Positions 8,899-17,904 of a DNA stretch of 64,000 nt are shown piece after piece. This DNA comes from Sulfitobacter noctilucae. GTDB lineage: Bacteria; Pseudomonadota; Alphaproteobacteria; Rhodobacterales; Rhodobacteraceae. The translations under genes and the position numbers were made by a program. Position 1 is the stretch's first letter. Every line of letters starts with the position of its first letter. The stretch covers positions 310,001 to 374,000 of the forward strand of contig NZ_JASC01000013.1 in assembly GCF_000622365.1 (NCBI RefSeq), read 5' to 3'. The notes under the pieces were generated by a model. It saw nothing but the letters and a program-made list of their open reading frames with translations, did not search any database and was not told the DNA's origin.

Positions 8899-8923
8899 TT
8901 CATATTCAGGGGGGGGTGCTTTC

Positions 8924-9724
8924 ATGTTGCGACTTGAGAAGCTGGTAAAGACTTACAAAACCGGGGATCAGGCGCTGAAAGCTGTCGATCTGGATATTCC
9001 CGAAGGGCAGGTTCTGGCGTTGATCGGGCCGTCTGGGGCGGGCAAATCTACATTAATCCGCTGCATCAACCGCCTGGTGGAACCGACCACCGGCAAGGTT
9101 TGGCTCGACGGGACCGAATTGACCGGTCTGTCCTCTTCCGGCCTGCGCCGCGAACGGCGCCGCATGGGCATGATATTTCAGGAATATGCGCTGGTTGAAC
9201 GCCTCTCGGTCATGGAAAATGTGCTGTCGGGTCGTCTTGGTTATGTCGGGTTCTGGCGCAGCTTTCTACGGCGTTACCCACAGTCTGACGTCGACGAAGC
9301 CTTCCGCTTGCTCGACCGCGTGGGCCTTGCCCATATGGCGGATAAGCGCGCGGATGAGCTGTCTGGCGGACAGCGCCAGCGCGTGGGCATTTGCCGCGCG
9401 CTGATCCAGAACCCTGCAGTTCTATTGGTCGACGAACCCACCGCCTCGCTTGATCCAAAAACATCACGCCAAATCATGCGCCTGATCTGCGAGCTGTGTC
9501 GCGAACGCGGGTTGGCCGCGATCATCAACATCCACGATGTGGCGCTTGCCCAGATGTTCGTGCAGCGGGTGATCGGCCTGCGTTTTGGTGCGGTCGAATT
9601 TGACGGCCCGCCCGAAGGGCTGACACCCGAGGTGCTGACCACGATCTACGGCGAAGAAGACTGGGAGGCGACAATTGCCCCCGTCGACGAAGACGAAGAA
9701 ACCGCAGTCGAGGCCGCAGAATGA
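8924..9724 (+). CDS. phnC: PhnC-type ABC transporter ATP-binding protein
   Basis: ATPase of the PhnCDE importer, 266 aa. Walker A is GPSGAGKST, the signature [11 protein letters not shown], Walker [14 protein letters not shown], and the switch His lies in [12 protein letters not shown] 8924 follows an eight-G run (8909-8916) that doubles as ribosome site. An upstream in-frame start at 8864 would run through the stem-loop and is rejected. The C-terminus is acidic ([13 protein letters not shown]). It overlaps the first permease gene by 4 bp (ATGA). Confidence 0.9.
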   Translation: MLRLEKLVKTYKTGDQALKAVDLDIPEGQVLALIGPSGAGKSTLIRCINRLVEPTTGKVWLDGTELTGLSSSGLRRERRRMGMIFQEYALVERLSVMENVLSGRLGYVGFWRSFLRRYPQSDVDEAFRLLDRVGLAHMADKRADELSGGQRQRVGICRALIQNPAVLLVDEPTASLDPKTSRQIMRLICELCRERGLAAIINIHDVALAQMFVQRVIGLRFGAVEFDGPPEGLTPEVLTTIYGEEDWEATIAPVDEDEETAVEAAE

Positions 9725-10542
9725 GCGCCCCAAGTACCGCAGCGCCTCTGCCCATCGGCCAACCCTGGCGCAAACCACCTTTCATCAAGCGGCCCTGGCT
9801 GCGCTGGACATTGATCATCGGCTTTATCGCCTATCTGATCGCTGCCTTCCTTACCATCGATGTGAACTGGTCACGCGTCTATGACGGACTGGAGCGCGGC
9901 AAGCAATTTGTGCTGGCGTTTACCAGCCCCGACTTCACCTCACGCTCCGGCGACATCTGGGAAGGTATGATCGAAAGCATTGTGATGACCGTCGCCGCGT
10001 CAGTGGTCGGTATCGCCATTTCAATCCCCATCGCACTGGGGGCTGCACGCAACGTAGCACCCTTGCCCATCTATCTGATCTGCCGCAGCATCATCGCCGT
10101 CAGCCGCGCCTTGCAGGAGATCATCGTCGCGATCCTGCTGGTTGCCATCTTCGGTTTTGGCCCATTGGCCGGGTTCCTTACGCTCAGCTTTGCCACCATC
10201 GGATTTCTGTCGAAACTTCTGGCCGAAGATATCGAAAGCATGGATCGCGTGCAGGCCGAAGCGATCAAGGCATCGGGAGCCAAGTGGACGCAATGGATTA
10301 ACTACGGCGTGCAACCGCAGGTGATGCCCCGCCTGATCGGGCTCAGCATCTACCGCGTCGACATCAATTTCCGCGAAAGCGCCATTCTGGGGCTGGTCGG
10401 AGCGGGCGGCATCGGTGCCACGCTGAACACCGCGTTTGACCGCTATGAATACGACACCGCAGCGGCCATCCTGATTTCAATCATCGTGATCGTCATGGCA
10501 CTGGAATACCTGTCCGGTGTCATCCGCGCGAGGGTTCAATAA
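9721..10542 (+). CDS. phnE: PhnE-type ABC transporter permease (first copy)
   Basis: Inner-membrane permease, 273 aa. About six hydrophobic segments follow a polar N-terminus. The EAA-type cytoplasmic loop that docks on PhnC is [21 protein letters not shown], and the PhnE end motif is [19 protein letters not shown]. It overlaps phnC and the second permease gene at 4-bp and 1-bp junctions. With its paralogue it forms the likely heterodimeric channel. Confidence 0.9.
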   Translation: MSAPSTAAPLPIGQPWRKPPFIKRPWLRWTLIIGFIAYLIAAFLTIDVNWSRVYDGLERGKQFVLAFTSPDFTSRSGDIWEGMIESIVMTVAASVVGIAISIPIALGAARNVAPLPIYLICRSIIAVSRALQEIIVAILLVAIFGFGPLAGFLTLSFATIGFLSKLLAEDIESMDRVQAEAIKASGAKWTQWINYGVQPQVMPRLIGLSIYRVDINFRESAILGLVGAGGIGATLNTAFDRYEYDTAAAILISIIVIVMALEYLSGVIRARVQ

Positions 10543-11357
10543 TGCCAGTGCGCGAGAACGGGAGCCTGAAGGTGTGGCAACGCCGCTCGGGACGTGAAAG
10601 CCTGTTTCACTGGCTGATCTGGCTGGTGGGCATCGCCATCTTTGCCTATTGCTGGCAACAGATTTCAAACGCAACGACATGGTTCTTTGTCTGGGATGCA
10701 CCGCGCATTTCCCAGGATATCTGGACCCGTGCAACCCCGCCGCGCTGGGAATATATCAGCCAGTTGGGCAAACCCATATGGGACACGCTGAACATCGCGA
10801 CACTGGGCACGATCATCTCGCTTTTTCTGGCCGTTCCGGTCGCCTTTCTTGCCGCCCGCAACACCACACCTTCCGCCTTGTTCATTCGCCCGATTGCGCT
10901 GCTGATCATCGTCTCGACACGCTCCATCAACTCCCTGATCTGGGCGCTCTTGCTCATTGCGATCATCGGGCCGGGTGTCTTTGCCGGAGTGGTGGCCATC
11001 GCTATCCGGTCCATCGGGTTCTGCGCCAAGCTGTTGTATGAGGCGATCGAGGAGATCGACGCCACTCAGGTCGAAGCCATCACCGCGACCGGCGCATCCC
11101 GTTGGCAGGTCATGGCCTACGGCATCGTCCCCCAGATCATGCCGGCCTTTGCGGGCATTGCCGTCTTCCGCTGGGACATCAACATCCGCGAATCGACCGT
11201 ACTGGGCCTTGTTGGCGCGGGCGGTATCGGCCTTCAGCTGTCATCGTCGCTGAACGTGCTGGCATGGCCGCAGGTGTCGTTGATCCTGCTGGTCATCCTT
11301 GCGGCTGTTGTGATCTCCGAATGGGTGTCGGCCAAGGTGCGGGCAGCAATCATTTGA
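10542..11357 (+). CDS. phnE: PhnE-type ABC transporter permease (second copy)
   Basis: Second inner-membrane permease, 271 aa, paralogous to the one before it. The EAA loop is VEAITATGASRWQVMAYGIVP and the end motif [20 protein letters not shown]. It starts on the last base of the preceding stop codon and its own stop overlaps the start of the HAD hydrolase, so the operon is tightly translationally coupled. Confidence 0.9.
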   Translation: MPVRENGSLKVWQRRSGRESLFHWLIWLVGIAIFAYCWQQISNATTWFFVWDAPRISQDIWTRATPPRWEYISQLGKPIWDTLNIATLGTIISLFLAVPVAFLAARNTTPSALFIRPIALLIIVSTRSINSLIWALLLIAIIGPGVFAGVVAIAIRSIGFCAKLLYEAIEEIDATQVEAITATGASRWQVMAYGIVPQIMPAFAGIAVFRWDINIRESTVLGLVGAGGIGLQLSSSLNVLAWPQVSLILLVILAAVVISEWVSAKVRAAII

Positions 11358-12247
11358 ACCGGACCGAAGCATTTGCGGCCTATGAGGCTGTCCGGCATCG
11401 GCTGCCGCCGGTCCGGTCCGCCGGCCTTGGCCAACAGGTCGCAACGCTGGATGCTCTGACGGATGAGATCGATGTGTTCTTGCTGGACGCATTTGGCGTG
11501 CTGAACATCGGCGAAACCGCCATTGCCGGCGTGCCTGAACGCGTCGCGGGGTTGCAAAAGGCGGGCAAACGGGTGCTCGTCGTGTCGAACGCTGCCGGGT
11601 TTCCCCATGCCAAGTTGATCGAGAAATACGCAAAGCTGGGGTACGAATTTGACCCCGACGATGTGATTACCAGCCGCAAAGCCGTGCTGGCCGCCGTGCA
11701 GCAGGAGCCTGAACGCCACTGGGGACTGATGGCAACCGAGAGCTTGGGCCGCGCCGATCTAGACGGGATCGACCTGACGTATCTGGCCGAGGACGCCCGA
11801 GCCTATGACGCTGCGGAGGCCTTCTTGTTGCTTGGCAGTGCGGTCTGGACAGAAGAACGGCAAAGCCTGCTTTGCGCATCTTTGGAACGTGATTCGCGGC
11901 CTGTCTATGTCGGGAACCCCGACATCGTAGCCCCCCGCGAGACCGGGTTTTCCTCTGAGCCGGGCAGCTTTGCCCACCGGATTGCGGATCAGACAGGCGT
12001 TGCCCCACAGTTCTTTGGCAAACCTTTCCAGAACATATTCGATCTGGCCCTCGCCCGCATTGACGCTCCTGATCCTTCTCGGATTGTGATGGTGGGCGAC
12101 AGCCTGCATACCGATATTCTGGGCGGCCAAACCGCCGGGGTGAAAACCGCTCTGATCTCGGGTTACGGATTCTTCGGGGGCAGCGACGTGGCCGGACCTA
12201 TCGCTGCGAGTGGTATCACCCCTGACTATATCGTGGCGCGGCCCTAG
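11354..12247 (+). CDS. HAD class IIA hydrolase (TIGR01459-like)
   Basis: Cytoplasmic HAD phosphatase, about 297 aa. Motif I is FLLDAFGVLNIGET (DxFGVL, class IIA with C2 cap), motif II VLVVSNAAGFPH and the C-terminal motif VMVGDSLHTDILGGQTAG. The TTG at 11354 is proposed because it overlaps the permease stop codon and gives MNRTEAFAAYEAV; no strong ribosome site is visible and longer frames would sit inside phnE. As the last gene of the transporter operon it probably dephosphorylates the imported compound. The substrate is unknown. Confidence 0.78.
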   Translation: MNRTEAFAAYEAVRHRLPPVRSAGLGQQVATLDALTDEIDVFLLDAFGVLNIGETAIAGVPERVAGLQKAGKRVLVVSNAAGFPHAKLIEKYAKLGYEFDPDDVITSRKAVLAAVQQEPERHWGLMATESLGRADLDGIDLTYLAEDARAYDAAEAFLLLGSAVWTEERQSLLCASLERDSRPVYVGNPDIVAPRETGFSSEPGSFAHRIADQTGVAPQFFGKPFQNIFDLALARIDAPDPSRIVMVGDSLHTDILGGQTAGVKTALISGYGFFGGSDVAGPIAASGITPDYIVARP

Positions 12248-12481
12248 CAGGCCAAGCGGCCGGTGTGATCCAGTTTACATACGGCTCCCGTTCCGCAGGG
12301 TACCAAAGCTCAGATGCCGAGATGATGCGGCAGAGCTGGGCAAAGCGTTTCGAGAAAACTCTTGGCGCGACTCAATCTCTCGGCATAGCCTTTGGTAAGG
12401 GCCCGTTTTGATGGCCTTGTGCGACAGTATTTAATCTATTCAATTCCTTGGGCTAATGCCCATCTTTGTGGAAAATTGCTC

Positions 12482-14164
12482 ATGTCCGAATATCAGGTCG
12501 AGGGGCCGGAACTTAAAAAACTTATCACGCTGGCCAAGCGCAAACCGCTGGCCTTTGCGTTCAATCCTGCCAAGAACGACGAAGATCATTACTTCGGTAT
12601 GGACCGCAAAAAACCTGCCGATCTGCTGGGTCGTGACGCAAAAAAGAACGGAGAGGGCAGCAAGGTTGCCTTTGGCATGGCCACGGTCGAAGGCAAGCAG
12701 ATGACCCTGACCTGCGAACAGGTGGTTCCGGGCATCGCCAAAAAACTGAAGCGTTATCTCAAGACGCAAAAGCTGACGATGAACATCGAGGTTCTGGACG
12801 CTAACGGCGCGGTGGTCGATTCCGATATCACCGACATTCCGGATGATCCCGATGAAGAGATTACTGACGGGGAAGACATCCCACCCGCCTTTGACCAGAA
12901 GGATCTGATTGCGCGGTTGAACCTTTGCAAACCCAAGGTGCAAGCGGCGCCGGAAAACCTGATCAAGCCACTGAGTAAATTGTTCACAGACACCGCCGGT
13001 TTGATCAAAGCGGGCGACGGTGCGGGCGCTGAGGCGAACCTGCAAAAGCTTGAAGCCGCTTTGGCCAAGATCGCAGCGGCAGCTGAAGGGGCACCAGCCA
13101 CACCGCAACTTGATGCCAAGGCGATACAGGCTGAACTGGTCGCCGTCGGTGGCCGCGTCAAAGCGCTGCCACCCGAACAAGCGGCCAGGCTCGCCAAACC
13201 GATGAAACAGGCGGTCGATTTTTTCAAAGCCGGTGATCTGCCCAAGACTCAAGCCGCGACCGCAAAAATCTCCGCCGTCTGTGACACGTTGGAAGCGGCA
13301 GCACCGCCCAAAGCGGACGGACCCGCCGATCTAGCCAAGCGCGCCAAGACGCTGCGCGACCAGATCGCAGCTTTGCCGGACCCCGCCCAAAGCAAGGCGC
13401 TGATGGCCGAATTTGCCAAGGGCGTCGGACAGATCAAGGCGGGTGACCTGAATGCCGCCACTGCGACCTTTGACCGGGTCGAAGCAGAGGTTGCCGCTGC
13501 ACCTGCCGAAACAAGCGATAACGCGGAGCAGGAATGGGCAGCGCTCTGGTCCAGTCTGGAGCCCCGCGTCACTGCAGAGATCAAACAAGATGGGCCGTTG
13601 TCATCAACACTGAGCGCCAGAAAAATGGCTGCGGAGGAGGCGGTCATTGCGCGCGACTTCGCAAAAGCCCTCAACATCGGCAAACGTCTTGAAGCGATGT
13701 TGGATGAAGCAGCGGAAGCCCGGGTTGGTGCGGATGAAGCCAAGAAACAGCGCGTTAACGCAATCGACTTTTCTAAAGCACGTATCACATGGCGCGACAC
13801 CAAGGCCGCGTTACAGGCCGAGATGAAGACGCTTGCCGATACGATCATCGCAGACCTTAAAGGTGGTGATGTCGAAGGGATCGAAAGCGCCGCGCAAGAG
13901 CTTGCAAGCTATCTCGACCCGATCACCGACACGCTCGAGACCGCGCTGAACAAACTGGCCGAAGCCACGGACCCCGCTGATATCGCCACCCGAAAGCAAA
14001 GCTGCATCGCCATCATCAACGATCTGGAAACCCAGCTGGAACAAGGCATTTTTGCCGAGATCGACGATAACAACGGCTTTGCCAGTGTCAGCGTGCAGAA
14101 AAAAGCGTTGTCCGCCCTGGATGCAGTCGCAGCAGAAATCAACAAGACACCCGAGGCCGCCTGA
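12482..14164 (+). CDS. Unknown protein A with five ~70-residue KAGD helical repeats
   Basis: Soluble 560-aa protein of unrecognised family, with no signal peptide or membrane segment. Residues 1-115 look like a small mixed alpha/beta domain (LKKLITLAKRKPLAFAFNP, KVAFGMATVEGKQMTLTCEQ). An acidic linker (DIPDDPDEEITDGED, 118-132) follows. The rest is helical with five tandem units marked IKAGD (175), FKAGD (248), IKAGD (318), VIARD (388) and LKGGD (459), a 70-73 residue period. Each marker is followed by an Ala-rich helix ending LExxL. ARITWRDT at 433 resembles RVTWREA near the end of protein B. ATG 12482 is chosen because the upstream frame looks non-coding. 140 bp separate it from gene B. Confidence 0.8.
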   Translation: MSEYQVEGPELKKLITLAKRKPLAFAFNPAKNDEDHYFGMDRKKPADLLGRDAKKNGEGSKVAFGMATVEGKQMTLTCEQVVPGIAKKLKRYLKTQKLTMNIEVLDANGAVVDSDITDIPDDPDEEITDGEDIPPAFDQKDLIARLNLCKPKVQAAPENLIKPLSKLFTDTAGLIKAGDGAGAEANLQKLEAALAKIAAAAEGAPATPQLDAKAIQAELVAVGGRVKALPPEQAARLAKPMKQAVDFFKAGDLPKTQAATAKISAVCDTLEAAAPPKADGPADLAKRAKTLRDQIAALPDPAQSKALMAEFAKGVGQIKAGDLNAATATFDRVEAEVAAAPAETSDNAEQEWAALWSSLEPRVTAEIKQDGPLSSTLSARKMAAEEAVIARDFAKALNIGKRLEAMLDEAAEARVGADEAKKQRVNAIDFSKARITWRDTKAALQAEMKTLADTIIADLKGGDVEGIESAAQELASYLDPITDTLETALNKLAEATDPADIATRKQSCIAIINDLETQLEQGIFAEIDDNNGFASVSVQKKALSALDAVAAEINKTPEAA

Positions 14165-14304
14165 TGCCCGCATCAGCGCAGCCCATAGATAAATTCGTAA
14201 CCTGACAAGCCGCAGCATTTTTGCGTGCTGCCGCCACAGATATTTTAACGATTTTTTTCTTTCAGGCCTTCGGGCCCCCATAATTTACTTTGCGGAGCAA
14301 TGCT

Positions 14305-17300
14305 GTGCCCAAGAATTTTGCCGATCTGACATCAACACAACAGAAGTTCCTCAAGAAATACCTGCGCAGCGGCGGGGTGTTCAAGGATACCCGCGAGAAG
14401 AACGAGGCGTTCAACTCTGATTTCGACGCCGCCGTCAGCCCGCTGTTCAAACAGATCAACCGGATCGAACAGACCATCACACAGATGGCTGCGACCGATG
14501 AAACCTTTTCGGAAGAGATCAACCGCACCCGTTTAACCGGGCATCAGGAGGCCCTGAATCAGCGCATCAAAGACAGTGCCAAGATGCTGAAACAGCGCGA
14601 AATTCCTGATTTCGCTGATATCGCGACAAACCTGCAATCGCTGGAAGACATGCTGGCACGACGCCAGCAGCAAGGCGTTGATCGCCGGGACGCAGCGGCA
14701 GAACTTCAGGGCGAAAAGGAAGCCCACGCTGAAGAGGTGCTGCTTGCCTTGGAAGATCACGGTGTCGTTGCGGCGCGTGTGTTTGCCGAAGCCCGCGCCC
14801 TCAAATTGTTGCCGGACGATGTGCGTGCCCGCGAAGCGGCGATTGCCATCTACGAAACAACGCTGCTGGCGGCGCGGACCGACATCAGCGGATTGGTGGA
14901 CAGTCAAGCCGCCGATCCGGGCGTCAAGCCAAACGACTTTGAAGCCAATTGCGCGACCGTCACAGCCGCGTTCGAGCAGGCTGCCAATGTGCAAATCACG
15001 GTCATTGAAGATATCATCGGCAAACCTGCGCCCACGCTGGACGACATTCAGGCGCAGTTGAGCGAAAAGTATGGCGAAACCGATACCGTCAAGGTTGAAG
15101 CAGCCCGTATGGCAGGCATCGCCGCAGAAGCCCAAAAAGTCGAAGCCGCACTGGTCGCCAAAAATGCAGAGCTTGATGCCCTTGCGGCAAAGATGGCCAC
15201 CGCATCCCCCGCCGAGCAAAAGAGGATGCGTGGGGAAAAGGCAGCGCTTTTGGCGTTGATAAATCAAATCAGCATGCGCGACGCTCAATTGACCGCATTT
15301 CAGGAGGCCCAGCCAGAGAGGGAGCGGGTCTTGCTGCTTGTCGCTGGTGAGGCCGAGGAAGCCGAAAAACGCGCTCAGGCTCTTGCGGATGGCGAGGCCG
15401 CGGACTGGCTTGACGTTCATCTGGCACATTTGCTGGAAGGCGCGGTCTATGGGCACCGCACTGATTACGACGCCCCCTCCGAGCTGTTCTCGTTGAGCGA
15501 GATCACAGAGAAAATCGACGCCACCCGTGTGATGTTGGTGGCAGCGTCAGAACGCGATGTCATCATCCCGCGTCTCACCGCAGATGAACCCCGGATGAAA
15601 GAATTATCCGCATCTGAACTGACAACGTTGGAAAAGATGCTCGACGAAGCGATGAATTTTGCCAACGCTGGCCGTACCGACCTCGCCTTTGCGCTGCACG
15701 AAGAAGTGCGGATTTTGCGACAGAAATTTACCAGCGCGCGCAACATACTAAAATTGCCTGCTCCTGCGCCTCCACCTCCCTCTCCGGCGCAAAAGCTGCT
15801 GGATCAGCTGACGGTCATCCTTGGCGAATTGGGCGACCTTTGGGGCCAGGGCGTTGATGATGCGCAAACCATCATCACCGATGCCAAGACGCTTGTTGCG
15901 GCGGTTCAGGCTTCGGAAAAGACGCATGCTTTCGTGGATACACCGGAGCTGCACGCAGCAGAGGTCGACACACTACGCCGGAGAATGGAAGCCTTGGACC
16001 CGCCTCCGGCAGAGACAGCCGCCTTGGCAGAAGCCAAGACAAAAGCGAACGAGAACGCGGCACGGGTCGACGAGTGGCTCGACGTGTTCATGAAAACCAA
16101 GAAAATCACCGACAGCGACATCATTGAAGAACCCGGCAAGACTTACTCCAAATCAGAACGGAAAAAGCTGATCCGGCGCGACGAAATTCTCACTGTTAGC
16201 GATGGGAATGGCGGGTTTGAAAAGCACCGTCTTGTGATGGAGCGCAAGGGCAAAGGCGGGGAGGATCACGCACAACATACCGGGAAGACTGCGAAAAAGA
16301 TCCCTATGGAAGTGCTCCAAGCACTGCATACCCGAAGCGAAACTTTGCGCATGATGGCTGAATCCGGCACCCCCGGCAGTGAAGAGGCGATTGCCCGCTA
16401 CAGCACAGAAACAGAAGAGCTGATGGAGGAAATCGGCAATCAAGGTTTGACGCTCTTCCCCGAGATCGCAGCCATCCTGAAGGACTGTGACAAGATCATC
16501 GAAAAAGGCACAATGGCTGAATTTCTGCCGGACAATCTTGGCGAGGCAAAGAACCGCTATCAAGCGTTCAAGGACAGTTATTTGTCCGAACGTCCCAGCG
16601 TGGCCAAAACCAAGGCTCAAGCCTTCAAGGTCGAGATTGACGCGCTGGAAGTGGCCGCCGAAGCGGTCAGGACAGAGTATAATACGCAGCGCACCGTCTA
16701 TGGTAAGATCATCAAAGATTTGAAGGGTGCCAAGGGCAAATCGCCCGATGCAATTGCGGTCGGCAGGCTGATGGAGGAGATGCTGCAAAGCGATCCTGAT
16801 ACGCTCTTTGCAGGCTCGTCCGATGGTGCCGACGACGCCACCAATAAGAAATTGGTACGGGCGCGCAAACAGTTTGCAGCACTCAAGGAATTCTACACCG
16901 CCAACGCGAAAATCTTTTCCAGCAGAGAGATGACTGGCCCGTGGCTTAACAAGACCGAAACAGCCTACAAAAAGCTGTCCTCGAAAGTCGGGACAAACGT
17001 AAATGATGCCAAGGATGAGCTCGCCGCCATCAAAGCGGAGATGCTGGCATTCTATACCAAGATGAAGAATATCAAGACGGCCACTGGTTCTGACCTTGCG
17101 GACAAATTGATAGAGCTTTTCGAAACACTGAAAGAAAGCGCGGTGACCGCCTACAACGACCATGAGGCACGCCGGCTTTATCTGGTAAAGAACAGAGAGC
17201 TGAAGGACGCGATCAAAGAACAGCAAAGACTGGTTGGCAAGAAAGGCAAGAACGCGATTGCACAACAACTGGCGTCAGACCTTGATGCACTGGCGACCCG

Positions 17301-17892
17301 TCGCAAGGGAACCAAGTCCAAATCAGATGCCGACGAAGACTACAGTTCCGCTATGCGTGATTTCGAAGAGATCGAGCGCGAATTGGAGACGCTGACCGAG
17401 AAGGTTACAGAAGCTGCGAGCGGGAAGCGGGTGAAGCCCAAGAACATCAAGATTACCGACAAGCTGCCGGTGCTTGAGAATTTCCTTGAACGGATGAAAA
17501 CCACCGCAACCGGGCTGGCAGAAACGACGATCCGGCCCAAGCTGGATACAGATGATGCGAAAACGGAATACAATCCGAAGATCGACATCATCAAGGCTGA
17601 TCTGGCGCGCGTTTCTTCGGTTTACGATGTGGGTCCATTGAAAAGACTGGCAACAGACATCGACGCCGACAACGCCTCTGAAACGCCGGACAAGCAAAAG
17701 CGCGTCACCTGGCGCGAGGCAGCACTTAGCGAGGTGCGCAAGCTGCGCACTGCGCTTGAGATGGACCCCGCAACGCAGATCTACGCCAAGAACCCCTTCG
17801 ATCTCGGCACCGATCTAAGCCTGGTGCGGACCGCCCTGCATCAGGTCGAAGTGGCCGTGCTGGTCAGTGTTGACCCCAAAGAACAAGCATAA
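14305..17892 (+). CDS. Unknown protein B, large coiled-coil/helical
   Basis: A 1195-aa, charged, almost entirely helical protein of unrecognised family, without signal peptide or membrane segments. The GTG at 14305 has GGAG 8 bp upstream and gives MPKNFADLTSTQQKFLKKY; a TTG at 14290 is less likely. Long heptad-like stretches rich in Glu, Lys and Ala are broken near residues 487-499 by a proline run (PAPAPPPPSPAQ), probably a hinge. Around residues 441-472 a segment (LDEAMNFANAGRTDLAFAL) resembles the KAGD repeat of protein A. The C-terminus has RVTWREA (1133) followed by NPFDLGTDLSLVRTALHQVE. Gene C starts 12 bp downstream, so B and C are surely co-transcribed. Confidence 0.8.
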   Translation: MPKNFADLTSTQQKFLKKYLRSGGVFKDTREKNEAFNSDFDAAVSPLFKQINRIEQTITQMAATDETFSEEINRTRLTGHQEALNQRIKDSAKMLKQREIPDFADIATNLQSLEDMLARRQQQGVDRRDAAAELQGEKEAHAEEVLLALEDHGVVAARVFAEARALKLLPDDVRAREAAIAIYETTLLAARTDISGLVDSQAADPGVKPNDFEANCATVTAAFEQAANVQITVIEDIIGKPAPTLDDIQAQLSEKYGETDTVKVEAARMAGIAAEAQKVEAALVAKNAELDALAAKMATASPAEQKRMRGEKAALLALINQISMRDAQLTAFQEAQPERERVLLLVAGEAEEAEKRAQALADGEAADWLDVHLAHLLEGAVYGHRTDYDAPSELFSLSEITEKIDATRVMLVAASERDVIIPRLTADEPRMKELSASELTTLEKMLDEAMNFANAGRTDLAFALHEEVRILRQKFTSARNILKLPAPAPPPPSPAQKLLDQLTVILGELGDLWGQGVDDAQTIITDAKTLVAAVQASEKTHAFVDTPELHAAEVDTLRRRMEALDPPPAETAALAEAKTKANENAARVDEWLDVFMKTKKITDSDIIEEPGKTYSKSERKKLIRRDEILTVSDGNGGFEKHRLVMERKGKGGEDHAQHTGKTAKKIPMEVLQALHTRSETLRMMAESGTPGSEEAIARYSTETEELMEEIGNQGLTLFPEIAAILKDCDKIIEKGTMAEFLPDNLGEAKNRYQAFKDSYLSERPSVAKTKAQAFKVEIDALEVAAEAVRTEYNTQRTVYGKIIKDLKGAKGKSPDAIAVGRLMEEMLQSDPDTLFAGSSDGADDATNKKLVRARKQFAALKEFYTANAKIFSSREMTGPWLNKTETAYKKLSSKVGTNVNDAKDELAAIKAEMLAFYTKMKNIKTATGSDLADKLIELFETLKESAVTAYNDHEARRLYLVKNRELKDAIKEQQRLVGKKGKNAIAQQLASDLDALATRRKGTKSKSDADEDYSSAMRDFEEIERELETLTEKVTEAASGKRVKPKNIKITDKLPVLENFLERMKTTATGLAETTIRPKLDTDDAKTEYNPKIDIIKADLARVSSVYDVGPLKRLATDIDADNASETPDKQKRVTWREAALSEVRKLRTALEMDPATQIYAKNPFDLGTDLSLVRTALHQVEVAVLVSVDPKEQA

Positions 17893-17904
17893 GGAACGCG
17901 ACCC

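Noticed and set aside
12248-12481. Possible promoter (TTGTGC ... TATTCA) before gene A
   Set aside because: Boxes do not have convincing spacing; listed only as a thought.
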